Shown: in pieces, positions 30,644 to 39,091 of the stretch | Position numbering within the stretch: position 1 is the stretch's first letter | Layout: each line of letters begins with the position of its first letter | NCBI RefSeq assembly: GCF_000372485.1 | Contig: NZ_AQVA01000012.1 | Coordinates: 142-60,136 of the forward strand | DNA from: Oenococcus oeni DSM 20252 = AWRIB129 | Lineage (GTDB): Bacteria > Bacillota > Bacilli > Lactobacillales > Lactobacillaceae | Reading direction: 5' to 3' | DNA: 59,995 bases | The notes under the pieces: generated by a model | Seen by the model: the letters and a program-made list of their open reading frames with translations, nothing else | Databases searched by the model: none | Told to the model about the DNA's origin: nothing | Position numbers and translations under genes: made by a program

Positions 30644-31591
30644 ATGAAAGCAGCTGTATTAAAGAACTATGGGACCCTCCCTGAATACCAAGAGTTTCCA
30701 GAACCTAAACCGAAAAATTATGATGAACTACTAGTAACTCCAATTGCTTCTTCTGTTAAACGGCTCGATGTTATCAGGGCTGCAGGAAAACATTATACTA
30801 AGTTTTCTGAATTGCCGGCCGTGATGGGCATGGATGGAGTAGCTAAACTGGATAACAATTCTCGTGTATATGCGATGGGAATTACTGGAATGATGGCAGA
30901 AAAAGCTTTGATTGATCAGCGAACAATGACTGTTTTACCTGATGGATTAGACGCCGGATTAGCGGCTGCGTTGCCTAATGCTTTGATCGGATCCGATTTG
31001 GCTTTGTTGGAAAGAGGAAAAATAAAAACCGGAGATGTAGTTTTTATTAATGGTGCTACTGGTCTCACTGGATCATTAGCCGTCCAAATGGCAAAACTGC
31101 GTGGCGCAAAACGAGTGATCGTTACCGGTCGCGATCCAATTAAATTGCAGCACTTAAAGGATCTGGGAGCAGATTTAACAATCACGACTAACCAACCGGA
31201 TAATAGTTTTGTCAAAGAATTAATTAATGCATATAACCAATCACCCTTTAATCTGATTTTAGATTATTTGTGGGGGCATCCAGCAGAATTAATCATAGAG
31301 GCTTTACGTCGTATTAGATTTCTTAATTCTCTTAAATATATTTCAATCGGCAGTTTGGCTGGCGAAGGAATATCTGTTCCTTCACAGCTGTTACGCAGCA
31401 AGGATTTAGAATTGATCGGTTCTGGAATTGGTAGTCTTGATCCGAATGCTGTTCAGGTTTATATGCAAAAACATTTAACTGAAATATTCGATTATGCAAA
31501 TCAGGGAAAACTGAGTATGGAGTTGAAGAGTTTCCCACTGGATAAGATTTCCTCTGCTTGGATATCTGCGCCTGCCGTTATCACTATTTAG
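30644..31591 (+). CDS. zinc-free quinone oxidoreductase-like MDR protein
   Basis: A 315-residue medium-chain reductase. The N-terminal GroES-like part (MKAAVLKNYGTLPEYQEFPEP) lacks the structural and catalytic zinc cysteines. The Rossmann part has GDVVFINGATGLTGSLAVQMAKLRGAKRVIVTGR, giving the NADP-binding loop. The family reduces quinones, enals or similar electrophiles with NADPH. The start has AAAAGGAGA nine bases upstream. It is a single gene just right of the mobile element, in native chromosome. Confidence 0.8.
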   Translation: MKAAVLKNYGTLPEYQEFPEPKPKNYDELLVTPIASSVKRLDVIRAAGKHYTKFSELPAVMGMDGVAKLDNNSRVYAMGITGMMAEKALIDQRTMTVLPDGLDAGLAAALPNALIGSDLALLERGKIKTGDVVFINGATGLTGSLAVQMAKLRGAKRVIVTGRDPIKLQHLKDLGADLTITTNQPDNSFVKELINAYNQSPFNLILDYLWGHPAELIIEALRRIRFLNSLKYISIGSLAGEGISVPSQLLRSKDLELIGSGIGSLDPNAVQVYMQKHLTEIFDYANQGKLSMELKSFPLDKISSAWISAPAVITI

Positions 31592-31599
31592 ACAAGTTT

Positions 31600-31737
31600 T
31601 TAAAAAAGTAAATACATTGTGAATTTGGTTTGCCTGTTTGAAGCTTGATATGCTTTGTTCATCGTGAACTTGAAGCCATACCGAACCGGCTTATGAACAG
31701 TAACTGATTCATATTCTAAAATCCAATCTTTGACCAT
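31600..31737 (-). CDS. possible 45-residue gene or remnant
   Basis: A minus-strand ATG opens a 46-codon frame. The composition looks coding (DWILEYESVTVHKPVRYGF and FTMNKAYQASN), but there is no ribosome site. It may be the tail of a decayed gene. I do not recognise it. Confidence 0.25.
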   Translation of the reverse strand: MVKDWILEYESVTVHKPVRYGFKFTMNKAYQASNRQTKFTMYLLF

Positions 31738-31795
31738 GAAACCGATAAATGGTTATGTTAACAAAATAATTGATGAGAGTGCCCTGCAATTTGAT

Positions 31796-32371
31796 TTAGT
31801 CGGCTGTGCTTCTATAGATTAAATTTTTATTTTTTTGCAAAGCTTCTTTAATAAGTGGATTTTTCCTTTTTAAAAACTCGGTGTATAGAAAAGATGTTGT
31901 TCCACTCAATAGCCAAATATACCAATTCTTTTGTTGACTGAATGTTGAGTAAACCAACAATTCTCCTTTGATTTCGGAAAAAATTTCTTTAAAGATAGAA
32001 CTTGCAGTCAACGACTCAAACAAAGCCGAACATCCAACTCCTACTAAAATGATAATTATCCAACCTAAAAGATAAGGGTATCCTTTCCGAATGTATACAA
32101 CAGGGCGGTCATGTTTGTCCAACTCTGTTGTTTCTTTAAATTCGACTTTTGAAACTTGAAAAATTGCGATAAATATCGATACTATGAATAAAAAGAGTAA
32201 AACAATGAAATTTTTAAGGTTCCAAATCATGGTGACGATAAACATGATCACTGAGTAAATGGGAATAACGACACTTGTAAACCTAGTAAGTTTTTCAAAT
32301 TTAAGGGATTTACTGGTTACACGAAAAATTGCCCAAAATAAAACCAATATGAATAAAGCATTCAATTTCAC
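31796..32371 (-). CDS. polytopic membrane protein of unknown function
   Basis: A 191-residue protein beginning at GTG 32371 with AGGAGA nine bases before. Four or five hydrophobic segments are visible (LNALFILVLFWAIF, VVIPIYSVIMFIVTM, FIVLLFLFIVSIFIAIF, YLLGWIIIILVGVG, and a weaker one near NWYIWLLSGTTSFLY). There is no motif I can tie to a function. The gene stands alone, with about 210 bases of featureless sequence between it and the next minus-strand gene. Confidence 0.65.
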   Translation of the reverse strand: MKLNALFILVLFWAIFRVTSKSLKFEKLTRFTSVVIPIYSVIMFIVTMIWNLKNFIVLLFLFIVSIFIAIFQVSKVEFKETTELDKHDRPVVYIRKGYPYLLGWIIIILVGVGCSALFESLTASSIFKEIFSEIKGELLVYSTFSQQKNWYIWLLSGTTSFLYTEFLKRKNPLIKEALQKNKNLIYRSTAD

Positions 32372-32584
32372 TTTTCACTCTCCTGAAACTATTAATTATT
32401 AAAATTTAACTTACCACCGATGGAAACTTGTTACAATTTATTTTGAGATATAAAAACCGTATTTTAACCATAATGATACCTATTAAAAACCCGATATATC
32501 AAGCTTTTTATACTGCTTTACCGATTTTAATTGTTTGAGACAGCTTTTCCTGCTGGTAAAAAATAAAAACAAGCACTAGTTCGT

Positions 32585-32818
32585 TTAAACATTAAGGCCC
32601 TTGGAGAGATCTGAGCCTTTATTTGTCAAGCGAATATAAGTTGGATGAGTCTGAGCCGATTTAACTTCAATTAAGCCAAGGTTGATCAAGATTCGACAAT
32701 CATTGTGGAAAGTAGATGTCATTGGCAGCTTGCTATACCAAAGACGTCCGGTTACGTCGGAATTATTGCAGATAAACTCAAACATTTTTAATGAGGAAGC
32801 AGCTAGTTCTTTTTTCAC
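32585..32818 (-). CDS. small winged-helix-like protein
   Basis: A 77-residue protein whose pattern SSLKMFEFICNNSDVTGRLW, followed by MTSTFHNDCRILINLGLIEV and YIRLTNKGSDL, looks like a single winged-helix DNA-binding domain. It might be a transcriptional regulator. The target is unknown. It is divergent from the antiporter gene at 32996. Confidence 0.55.
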   Translation of the reverse strand: MKKELAASSLKMFEFICNNSDVTGRLWYSKLPMTSTFHNDCRILINLGLIEVKSAQTHPTYIRLTNKGSDLSKGLNV

Positions 32819-32995
32819 AAGTCTATTCTACCAAAGGAGCGATTAAAGAATTTTAAGATCATAACGTCTCGGGGCTCATTACTAGCAAAAAACAGATTTC
32901 TCAAAATTGGATGAAAAATATCTTCATTTGTATTGTGCACAAAAAATATTGAAGAAGCACAATAACGATAATGATTTTTGGACATCGAACGGTAA

Positions 32996-34180
32996 TTGTT
33001 TTTCACTATAATTAGTACATTGAATAATTTAATTTCTATATCTTTAATTCTTATATTTACAACTTTAATTGGGAATTTCTTTAAGAGAATCGGTCTGCCG
33101 ATTGTTGTTGGAGAGCTCTGCGTGGGGGTGGCATTGGGTCCTGGCATCTTGGGCTGGATTGAGCCAAACCAGTTTATTAAAACTTTCTCCGAGTTTGGTG
33201 TTGTTCTGTTGATGTTTTTAGCTGGACTTGGAAGTGATCTTAAGGGATTGAAAAAGTTTTTTAAACCAAGTATTACAATTGCATTTTCCGGTACGATTTT
33301 TCCTTTAATAATGACTTATTTTGTGGCTAGAGCATTTCGCTTCAATTTTTCTCAAGCTGCTTTTCTTGGCGTTATCTTTTCCGCAACTTCGGTATCGATA
33401 ACAGTTGAGATTCTAAGAGAAATGAATCTTTTAGCGAGCAACGAAGGGATCACAATCTTAGGTTCCTCAGTGGCCGATGATATTATTTCAGTCTTTGTGC
33501 TGAGTTTACTGATTAGTTTTACCGGAAGCCAATCAAATGAAAATGCAATGAATATAGTTTATAAGATTTTGGGTTTAGTTGCTTATTTTGTTTTTGCATT
33601 TGTCGTTATTCATTGGCTTATTAATTACATTATGTTTTATACAAAAAAATTGTTTTCTCCTATGTCTGAGACAGTTGTTTCTATCGTTCTTTGTTTTTCG
33701 ATGGCTAGTTTAAGTGAACTATGTGGGTTGAGTGATGTAATTGGTGCTTTCTTTGCAGGCTTGGCGATAAGCACTACCGATTCCAAGAGCGAAATCGTTA
33801 AAAACATTAATCCGATTGGTTATGCGGTCTTTATTCCTTTTTTCTTTGTAAGCATCGGCTTAAATGTCAGTTTCGAAGGATTTACAAATGATTTTTTGTT
33901 GATTTTATCCTTAACCGTAATTGGTATTTTAAGCAAAATCATTGGCGCTGGATTTGCTTCAAAGTTTTGCGGATTTGACTATCCACACTCCTATCTAATC
34001 GGTTCGGGAATGGTTGCCAGGGGTGAAATGGCCTTAATTGTCGCTCAGATTGGTTTTTCTGCCAATTTGTTAACCGCTGGTAGATACACAGCTGTGATCA
34101 TGGCAATTATTTTAGTTACCTTGTCTGCTCCCTTTTTAGTTAAGCATGCGGCCGGAAGGCTAACTAAACAGGCCAGTTAG
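32996..34180 (+). CDS. NapA/KefB-type cation:proton antiporter (CPA2)
   Basis: A 394-residue membrane protein with about 12 hydrophobic segments. It shows the CPA2 landmarks: GLPIVVGELCVGVALGPG, EFGVVLLMFLAGL, and the ion-site pair in SSVADDIISVFVLS (two adjacent Asp), with a conserved Lys/Arg region near GMVARGEMALI. It exchanges Na+ or K+ for H+, useful for pH homeostasis in wine-like media. The start is uncertain: TTG 32996 gives 394 residues, but TATAAT at 33007-33012 looks like a promoter, which would favour TTG 33020. It has no C-terminal TrkA domain. Confidence 0.85.
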   Translation: MFFTIISTLNNLISISLILIFTTLIGNFFKRIGLPIVVGELCVGVALGPGILGWIEPNQFIKTFSEFGVVLLMFLAGLGSDLKGLKKFFKPSITIAFSGTIFPLIMTYFVARAFRFNFSQAAFLGVIFSATSVSITVEILREMNLLASNEGITILGSSVADDIISVFVLSLLISFTGSQSNENAMNIVYKILGLVAYFVFAFVVIHWLINYIMFYTKKLFSPMSETVVSIVLCFSMASLSELCGLSDVIGAFFAGLAISTTDSKSEIVKNINPIGYAVFIPFFFVSIGLNVSFEGFTNDFLLILSLTVIGILSKIIGAGFASKFCGFDYPHSYLIGSGMVARGEMALIVAQIGFSANLLTAGRYTAVIMAIILVTLSAPFLVKHAAGRLTKQAS

Positions 34181-34199
34181 CCTTTTTAAAAAAATAAAA

Positions 34200-34443
34200 T
34201 TGTTCAATTTAAACAAAGCTGATAATGAATTGTTGATGCTTAAATATAAGGTCGGTTTTGATATTGAGAAGAAAATCGAATTATTAAACTGGCGACGACT
34301 ATTTCACAGAAGAAGAATATATTAATTTCAAAGTTATTTTGATACAAAAACAAGTACTGTTAAGTAAATATAACGGTATTCCGCCATTGCAGAATATGAA
34401 TAATGGATATTTTAATCATTTTGTAGATACTTTTGTTTATTGA
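34200..34443 (+). pseudogene. small gene broken by a one-base insertion
   Basis: Two overlapping frames give one plausible protein of about 80 residues. The first reads NKADNELLMLKYKVGFDIEK and KIELLNW up to about 34292. A shift of one base then gives DDYFTEEEYINFKVILIQKQ and YNGIPPLQNMNNGYF to the TGA at 34441. Neither half alone has a normal end. The protein is not recognised. The gap on either side (34181-34646) holds nothing else I can name. Confidence 0.45.
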
Positions 34444-34649
34444 GAATCTTCTAAAATTTATCATTTGATATTGATTTACCTTATTTATAAAAATCGGCAA
34501 AATAATTATTATTTATTAGTTGCATTGCCGGCAATTGTCGTTTGTAGATATAAGCTTCGGGTCTGCCGAAGATTAAATGTTCTATTAAGTCTACACTTAA
34601 GGTAGTTAATTGGCATTTAGCAATTGGCCGTTTTATAAGGAGGATTGTG

Positions 34650-34913
34650 ATGCATTTACTGTGGACATTAATTGTAGGCGCCATTATTGGCGCAATAGCT
34701 GGTGCTTTAACCAGCAAAGGGCAGGCAATGGGTTGGATAGCCAATATTGTCGCCGGCTTAGTTGGTTCTTGGGTTGGGGAGTCATTACTCGGTACTTGGG
34801 GACCGACTCTTGCCGGAATTGCCATTATTCCATCATTGATTGGTGCAGTGATCGTTGTTGCGATTGTTGCTTGGTTAATGATGAGGATGAATGTCGATAA
34901 ACAAACTAATTAA
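34650..34913 (+). CDS. GlsB/YeaQ/YmgE-family small membrane protein
   Basis: An 87-residue protein with three hydrophobic, glycine-rich segments (LLWTLIVGAIIGAIAGAL, GWIANIVAGLVGSWVGESLL, GTWGPTLAGIAIIPSLIGAV and IVVAIVAWLMM), matching the transglycosylase-associated family. In Firmicutes such genes are often part of stress regulons, but the function is unknown. ATG 34650 is chosen over GTG 34647 because AAGGAGGA ends seven bases before it. Confidence 0.85.
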   Translation: MHLLWTLIVGAIIGAIAGALTSKGQAMGWIANIVAGLVGSWVGESLLGTWGPTLAGIAIIPSLIGAVIVVAIVAWLMMRMNVDKQTN

Positions 34914-34948
34914 TAAACATTTAATAATAAAATAAAGAACTTTTGATG

Positions 34949-34975
34949 CTTGGAAGTATTACCAAGCGTTTTTTT
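34949..34975 (+). terminator. terminator after the GlsB-like gene
   Basis: GCTTGG and CCAAGC pair around a 7-base loop, followed by GT7. Confidence 0.8.
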
Positions 34976-35080
34976 GTTCCGAGTTTCATGAATCCTAACG
35001 GAATATCGATAAATATCTGCATATCAGCGTCATTTGTTTGGCTTTTGATTAAATTGATTTTGTTGAATATTCAAATTTCG

Positions 35081-35205
35081 TTTCAAAAAGCAGGGAATCA
35101 AATATAATAATTATGGATACCGATGTTTGGTATCCAGATACCGTTTACATTAATAAAATAGTAATTTGTTCCAGCACCCTTAATTAGATTTGGGGGTGTT
35201 TTTTT
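35081..35205 (+). ncRNA. promoter, structured leader and terminator: small RNA or attenuator
   Basis: TTTCAA (35081-35086) and TATAAT (35103-35108) are spaced by 16 bases. Transcription would start near 35115, exactly where GGATACC-GATGTTT-GGTATCC (35115-35135) forms a hairpin. A second GATACC at 35137-35142 can compete for the same GGTATC arm. CACCC/GGGTG plus T7 (35175-35205) is a terminator. The kinase gene starts 24 bases later, so this could be an attenuated leader or an independent RNA of about 90 bases. It does not match a riboswitch class I know. Confidence 0.5.
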
Positions 35206-35228
35206 ATTGGACTGTTAATATAAAATAT

Positions 35229-35744
35229 ATGAAAAACAAACGCTTGATTTTCATTGGCGGCCCGATGGGTGTTGGCAAAACAACTCTTGGACAATATTTG
35301 GTTGAACATAAATTAGACAATGCCGTTTTTTTAGATGGCGATTGGTGTTGGTACATGAATCCTTGGAATTTTAATGACGAAAATAAGAAAATGGTCGTTA
35401 AAAACATTCAGTATCTCTTGAATTCTTTTATTGCGAACAGCTAATTGGAAAATATCGTCTTTGTTTGGGTCATGCATCAACAAAAAATCATCGATGAAAT
35501 TTTAAGAGGGCTTAAGGGCGATTACGATTTTTATTCTTTTTCTCTGAGGCCATCGGTTTCTGAACTAAGAAAAAGATTTATCAAGGATATCAGGTCTGGT
35601 ATCAGAGAAGAAAAGGATCTTAGCGAAGCTGTTGCCAGAATTCCAATGTATAAATCCGTGCATTCTTTTAAAATCAATGTAACAGGTACGGAGTACCCGG
35701 AAAATGCCCAAAAAATTCTTAAAGTTATTAATCAGGCTAAATGA
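35229..35744 (+). pseudogene. P-loop nucleotide/shikimate kinase-like gene with an in-frame ochre codon
   Basis: From ATG 35229 one frame runs 172 codons to 35744, interrupted by TAA at 35442-35444. The first part has the P-loop GGPMGVGKTT (residues 9-18) and FLDGDWCWYMNPW, the second RPSVSELRKRFIKDIRSGIR and the end of an AAA-type small-molecule kinase. The two halves continue each other without gap or overlap (NSFIANS, stop, LENIVFVWVMHQQ). A single base change would restore the whole. The natural substrate cannot be told. Confidence 0.65.
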
Positions 35745-35793
35745 ATTTTCTGATTAATTGTTTTCCGTTTTGAATAAGGAGTTTATTTTAATT

Positions 35794-36132
35794 ATGATAA
35801 TGGGTCTTAATCATTCACAGTTTTTGTTAATGCAGCAGGGGGACAAATCGGTTGAAATCCGTCTTAATGATCGAAAACGTTCCTTTTTAAAAGAGGGATC
35901 ACTGATTACCTTTATAGATTTAAAGACTGATAAAAAAATTGAGGTAATTGTTAAAAAAATATATAAATTTAAAACTTTTTGTGAATTGTATAAGTCTTTT
36001 ACCTCTACCGAAGTTGGAAGTGCCACTAATGATTCTTTAGAAAAAATGGTTAATGATACTTACAAAATATATTCGCCGGCACAAGAAAGGAATTTTGGCG
36101 TTCTCGCAATTAGAATTCGGTTAATTCATTAA
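35794..36132 (+). CDS. small ASCH-domain-like protein
   Basis: A protein of 112 residues from ATG 35794 (a second ATG lies six bases on; AAGGAG at 35776-35781 is a little far). The start MGLNHSQFLLMQQGDKSVEIRLND followed by LKEGSLITFIDLKTDKK is like the ASCH fold, in which a small beta barrel binds RNA or nucleotides. Function unknown. The family call is by pattern only. Confidence 0.5.
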   Translation: MIMGLNHSQFLLMQQGDKSVEIRLNDRKRSFLKEGSLITFIDLKTDKKIEVIVKKIYKFKTFCELYKSFTSTEVGSATNDSLEKMVNDTYKIYSPAQERNFGVLAIRIRLIH

Positions 36133-36440
36133 TTTAATAAGGATTTTTTTAGTATCGCAATTATTATAAAAGTAGGGATAATTCAAGCAAGCTATTTATA
36201 CCAAAACTTTTCTTATCGAAAAATTGATTTTCTGATAATAGCCGAACATTAATGAATATTTTTTGGAAAAAAGTTCATAATTAAGGATAAATTGGCTTAT
36301 AAAAAGATTAATTTTCGAATATTATTCGCATATTTTTAAGACTTGCTTAAATCAATGAAACTGAAATTGTAAAGTTAAACAACGAAATTACATTTATTAA
36401 TACAGGAATTATTTATTTAGTAGATTAAGGAAGAAATGAA
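36133..36440. other. AT-rich gap
   Basis: About 300 bases without a gene, clear hairpin or promoter. Confidence 0.5.
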
Positions 36441-36800
36441 ATGACTGTATTAACAGAATTGGCTGGACAATTAATTGATTTACAAAATGAAGCCGGTATC
36501 AGTAGACAAATTTTGACTTATCAAGAAGTAGACAAGTTTAATCGGGAACACGGTTTGAAGCAGTTGGCTGACGAAGTTAAAGCTATGTGGGAAGAAATGT
36601 CGGATAAAGATAGAGAAAATAACAGTATTACGATTGTACCGGATTTTCTTCAAAGAAAATCGAAGGCACTTGAATTGTTGGACCAAGGCTTAAGCTATCG
36701 GACTGTTTCCTACATACTTAAAGTAAATTCTTCAAAGGTGTTTAGATGGAATTTGGAACATAAACAAGTTATCTCAGAAGAAAAGGGAGTACTGAATTAG
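36441..36800 (+). CDS. small protein with a helix-turn-helix-like C-terminus
   Basis: A 119-residue protein with a clear ribosome site (AAGGAAG) before ATG 36441. Residues 75-110 (KSKALELLDQGLSYRTVSYI, LKVNSSKVFRWNLEHK) resemble the resolvase/transposase type of helix-turn-helix. The N-terminal part is acidic and helical. It could be a small DNA-binding regulator or an orphan of a mobile element. I do not recognise a specific family. Confidence 0.6.
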   Translation: MTVLTELAGQLIDLQNEAGISRQILTYQEVDKFNREHGLKQLADEVKAMWEEMSDKDRENNSITIVPDFLQRKSKALELLDQGLSYRTVSYILKVNSSKVFRWNLEHKQVISEEKGVLN

Positions 36801-36989
36801 GCAAAGAGTAACCGAATTGTAGAAGCAGAGCCAATATCTCCATCTCTGCCTTCATAGGTGAAGAGAAGGCCTAACTGAGGATTTATAAAAAATTGAGATA
36901 TCTTTCATATTTTTTAAAAACAAAAAAGATGGAAATCTTGAGTTCAACTATTCCACCTTGAAGGATAATTCATTATATTCAATTCTTGC

Positions 36990-37208
36990 TTATTCAATTC
37001 TTTTGAAATTAAGTTTTACATCTGAATAAAAATCAGTGAAGTTTTCATCTGTGATTTGAAAGAAACATAACCCGTTTGACAAAGTATTTTTGCAAACTTT
37101 TGTCGAACCGATAAATTTTTGTTGAACATCTGCCGGAGTTATTAAACGAAGCGATGTTTCATTATTTGGAATATGATAGTGAAAACTGATATTTGGTTCT
37201 ATGAACAC
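36990..37208 (-). CDS. small hypothetical protein
   Basis: A 72-residue frame starting at GTG 37208 with AAAGGA about ten bases upstream. The protein is beta-rich (ISFHYHIPNNETSLRLITPA, LCFFQITDENFTDFYSDV), has no membrane segment and is not recognised. It could also be a chance frame. The gap 36801-36989 on its left holds only short hairpins (GCAGAG/CTCTGC near 36825-36849). Confidence 0.4.
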   Translation of the reverse strand: MFIEPNISFHYHIPNNETSLRLITPADVQQKFIGSTKVCKNTLSNGLCFFQITDENFTDFYSDVKLNFKRIE

Positions 37209-37330
37209 TTTTATCCAATCCTTTCACTTTATTCACCAATTCACATTGGCTGAATCAATTTTATTATTCAAAACTCAATTAAGTTCATACATTGTTGTAT
37301 TCGTTAACTATAATTAAGATTCTGAGGTAT

Positions 37331-37618
37331 TTAAAAACGAATCAAATTTAGAAGATTATCTTCTTTTTTATCATTCGCTTTGGTTATGATATAGCCGCCA
37401 TTAGGATTATCCAGGTCAACGACTTCAATTTCAGCTTCGCGACCACATTTATCTGTATAGAAAAAATGATTTCCTTGCCCAATTTCCATGAATAAGTCTA
37501 AAACTTTAAGTACATTTTTTTCTTTTAGCGACCAAACCTGCATCGGCCATTTCAATTTGACCGCAATAATTCTTTTCCCATCTTTAGAAAACTTAACTGC
37601 TATAATTCTGTGTCTCAT
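37331..37618 (-). CDS. DUF3892-like small protein
   Basis: A protein of 95 residues from ATG 37618. The start MRHRIIAVKFSKDGKRIIAV followed by VWSLKEKNVLKVLDL and FFYTDKCGREAEIEVVD is the layout of the DUF3892 family, small single-domain proteins common in Firmicutes and without known function. A longer in-frame start at 37663 is less likely. Ribosome site weak (GAGAG). Confidence 0.55.
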   Translation of the reverse strand: MRHRIIAVKFSKDGKRIIAVKLKWPMQVWSLKEKNVLKVLDLFMEIGQGNHFFYTDKCGREAEIEVVDLDNPNGGYIITKANDKKEDNLLNLIRF

Positions 37619-37802
37619 TCTGCTCTCTTTTTGGAAATTATAAAACAAAGAATTAATCACCAAATTTGTCCTGTCAGGAAATTTGACATGCTTATTATAT
37701 ATAGAAATGAATATCTATACGGCGGTCTACATGATGTGATTATTTTGTTTTTCTATATGTTTCTTGTTTATACTAAACAGCAAAGGCTATTCGGTGACGA
37801 TA

Positions 37803-38273
37803 TTGAAAAACAAGCAAATTAATTTGTCTCCTTTAACAATTCAAGAAGCAAAAAATAAGTTTGAATTTTTTAAAAATCCTAAACTGTTCATTTACACAAA
37901 AAGACAGGCTTTTCAAAATATTCAGGATGCGGAAAATTTTATTAACAGGCATAGACAAATGCCTAACTTTTTTGGGATTTATCTAAATCAGAAACAGAAA
38001 TTGATTGGTAATTGTCAGCTGAGTATTGATAAAAATCAGCAAAAAGGAGAAATTGCCTATTCAATTGATGAGCCTTATTGAGGAAAAGGAATTGCCACTG
38101 AAGCAGCTGAATGTTTGCTTAAATTAGGTTTTTCATCTTATTCTCTTAATAAAATTTCTGCTTCTTTCGTACCGAATAATATTGGTTCAAAGAAGGTACT
38201 TAAAAAAATTGGTATGCATTATGTTAGTACTACTGAAAGAGCTTTCGACAAAAAGGAATTGCTTTTGATCTAG
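37803..38273 (+). pseudogene. RimJ/RimL-type N-acetyltransferase with TGG changed to TGA
   Basis: From TTG 37803 one frame runs to TAG 38271-38273, interrupted only by TGA at 38079-38081. Around the stop the protein reads AYSIDEPY-stop-GKGIATEAAECLL. GNAT acetyltransferases of this type have YWGKGYATEA here, so the stop stands exactly at the conserved Trp (TGG to TGA). After it the acetyl-CoA-binding region and IGSKKVLKKIGMHYV are intact. The intact protein would have 156 residues and acetylate an amine such as a ribosomal protein N-terminus or a small molecule. Confidence 0.75.
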
Positions 38274-38387
38274 ATAATTTTGAGATAACAAAGGCAGCAT
38301 ATTCTCCGAAAGAGAAGATAAGTAATTTATAATCGGATTAATCGCCATTAAAATTCAAACATATATTATTAGAGAAAGTTAACTAGG

Positions 38388-38834
38388 GTGGAGCAATTTA
38401 AATTTTTTAAATTTGGAACAGAAGATCAAGAATATTATCGTGAAAATCTTATTTTAAGAAACGAAGTTTTAAGGAAAACGATTGGAAAAAATATTTTTGA
38501 TGACGATCTCGAAATTGAAAAAAATAATCTTTTTTATGGGATCACCATACATAAACACTTGATCGCAACTTTTAGTCTTTTCGATGAGGAATTATTAACT
38601 GCTCATTTGGTAGCTTTCGCGGTCAAAAAAGATTTTCAAAAACAAGGCCTAGGATCTCGACTTTTAAAGTACGCAATAGATGATTTAAGAAATCGTGGTT
38701 ATAAGCAAATTAAAACCAACGCGAGAACCAGTGCTCACGGTTTTTATCTTAAAAATGGTTTTAAAGACCTTGGTCCGCGCTATCATAATTCTAGACTGGG
38801 TATTGATGATTACTCGATGGTATATGTTTTGTAG
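38388..38834 (+). CDS. GNAT N-acetyltransferase
   Basis: A 148-residue acetyltransferase starting at GTG 38388. It has the central strand AHLVAFAVKKDFQKQGLGSR with the acetyl-CoA loop QKQGLG (about residues 86-91), then RLLKYAIDDLRNRGY and the C-terminal HGFYLKNGFKDLG. It resembles the ElaA/YjcF group of small acetyltransferases. The substrate is unknown. It is the second acetyltransferase in this stretch, next to the broken one, but from a different subfamily. Confidence 0.8.
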   Translation: MEQFKFFKFGTEDQEYYRENLILRNEVLRKTIGKNIFDDDLEIEKNNLFYGITIHKHLIATFSLFDEELLTAHLVAFAVKKDFQKQGLGSRLLKYAIDDLRNRGYKQIKTNARTSAHGFYLKNGFKDLGPRYHNSRLGIDDYSMVYVL

Positions 38835-38919
38835 CCACTTATTCTTAAAATTTTTTGATCGAGTTTTCAAATCCGATTAACCGGAATTAGATTCAGGTCA
38901 GAAAAGAAAGATTTTATTG

Positions 38920-38960
38920 CTCTTATTCTAATAATCTGGAACTGGAATAAGAGTTTTTTT
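38920..38960 (+). terminator. terminator after the GNAT gene
   Basis: CTCTTATTC (38920-38928) and GAATAAGAG (38945-38953) pair, followed by T7. Confidence 0.85.
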
Positions 38961-38990
38961 GCTTAATTAAATAGTGCAAGTACTTTTCTA

Positions 38991-39071
38991 TAGTTAGTTA
39001 GTTAATATTGACAAAACTAACTAATAAATATAGAATTTATTTTGTTAGAAAATATAAAACTAACTAATTAG
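38991..39071 (+). promoter_or_regulatory. promoter and repeated operator of the MarR-ABC operon
   Basis: TTGACA (39008-39013) and TAGAAT (39031-39036) are separated by 17 bases. TAGTTAGTTAGTTA (38991-39004) lies just upstream of the -35 box. AACTAACTAA (39015-39024) lies inside the spacer, and AACTAACTAATTAG (39058-39071) lies downstream of the start point. The first and second copies are inverted relative to each other across the -35 box. These are natural binding sites for the MarR protein encoded next. Confidence 0.75.
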
Positions 39072-39091
39072 ATAAATTGTGAGGCGGAAAA

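Noticed and set aside
35115-35205. T-box leader
   Set aside because: The conserved T-box sequence (AGGGTGGNACCGCG type) is absent and the downstream gene is a kinase, not an amino-acid gene.
36801-36880. Short hairpins (GCAGAG/CTCTGC and CTTCA/TGAAG) that looked like a repeat or IS fragment
   Set aside because: No second copy is visible in the window and no coding frame is convincing on either strand.
37289-37313. CATTGTTGTATTCG followed by TATAAT-like sequence, similar to the interior of promoter module copy 1
   Set aside because: It lacks both TGTAAGC and GCTTACA arms and points into the end of an oppositely oriented gene; the match is probably chance.
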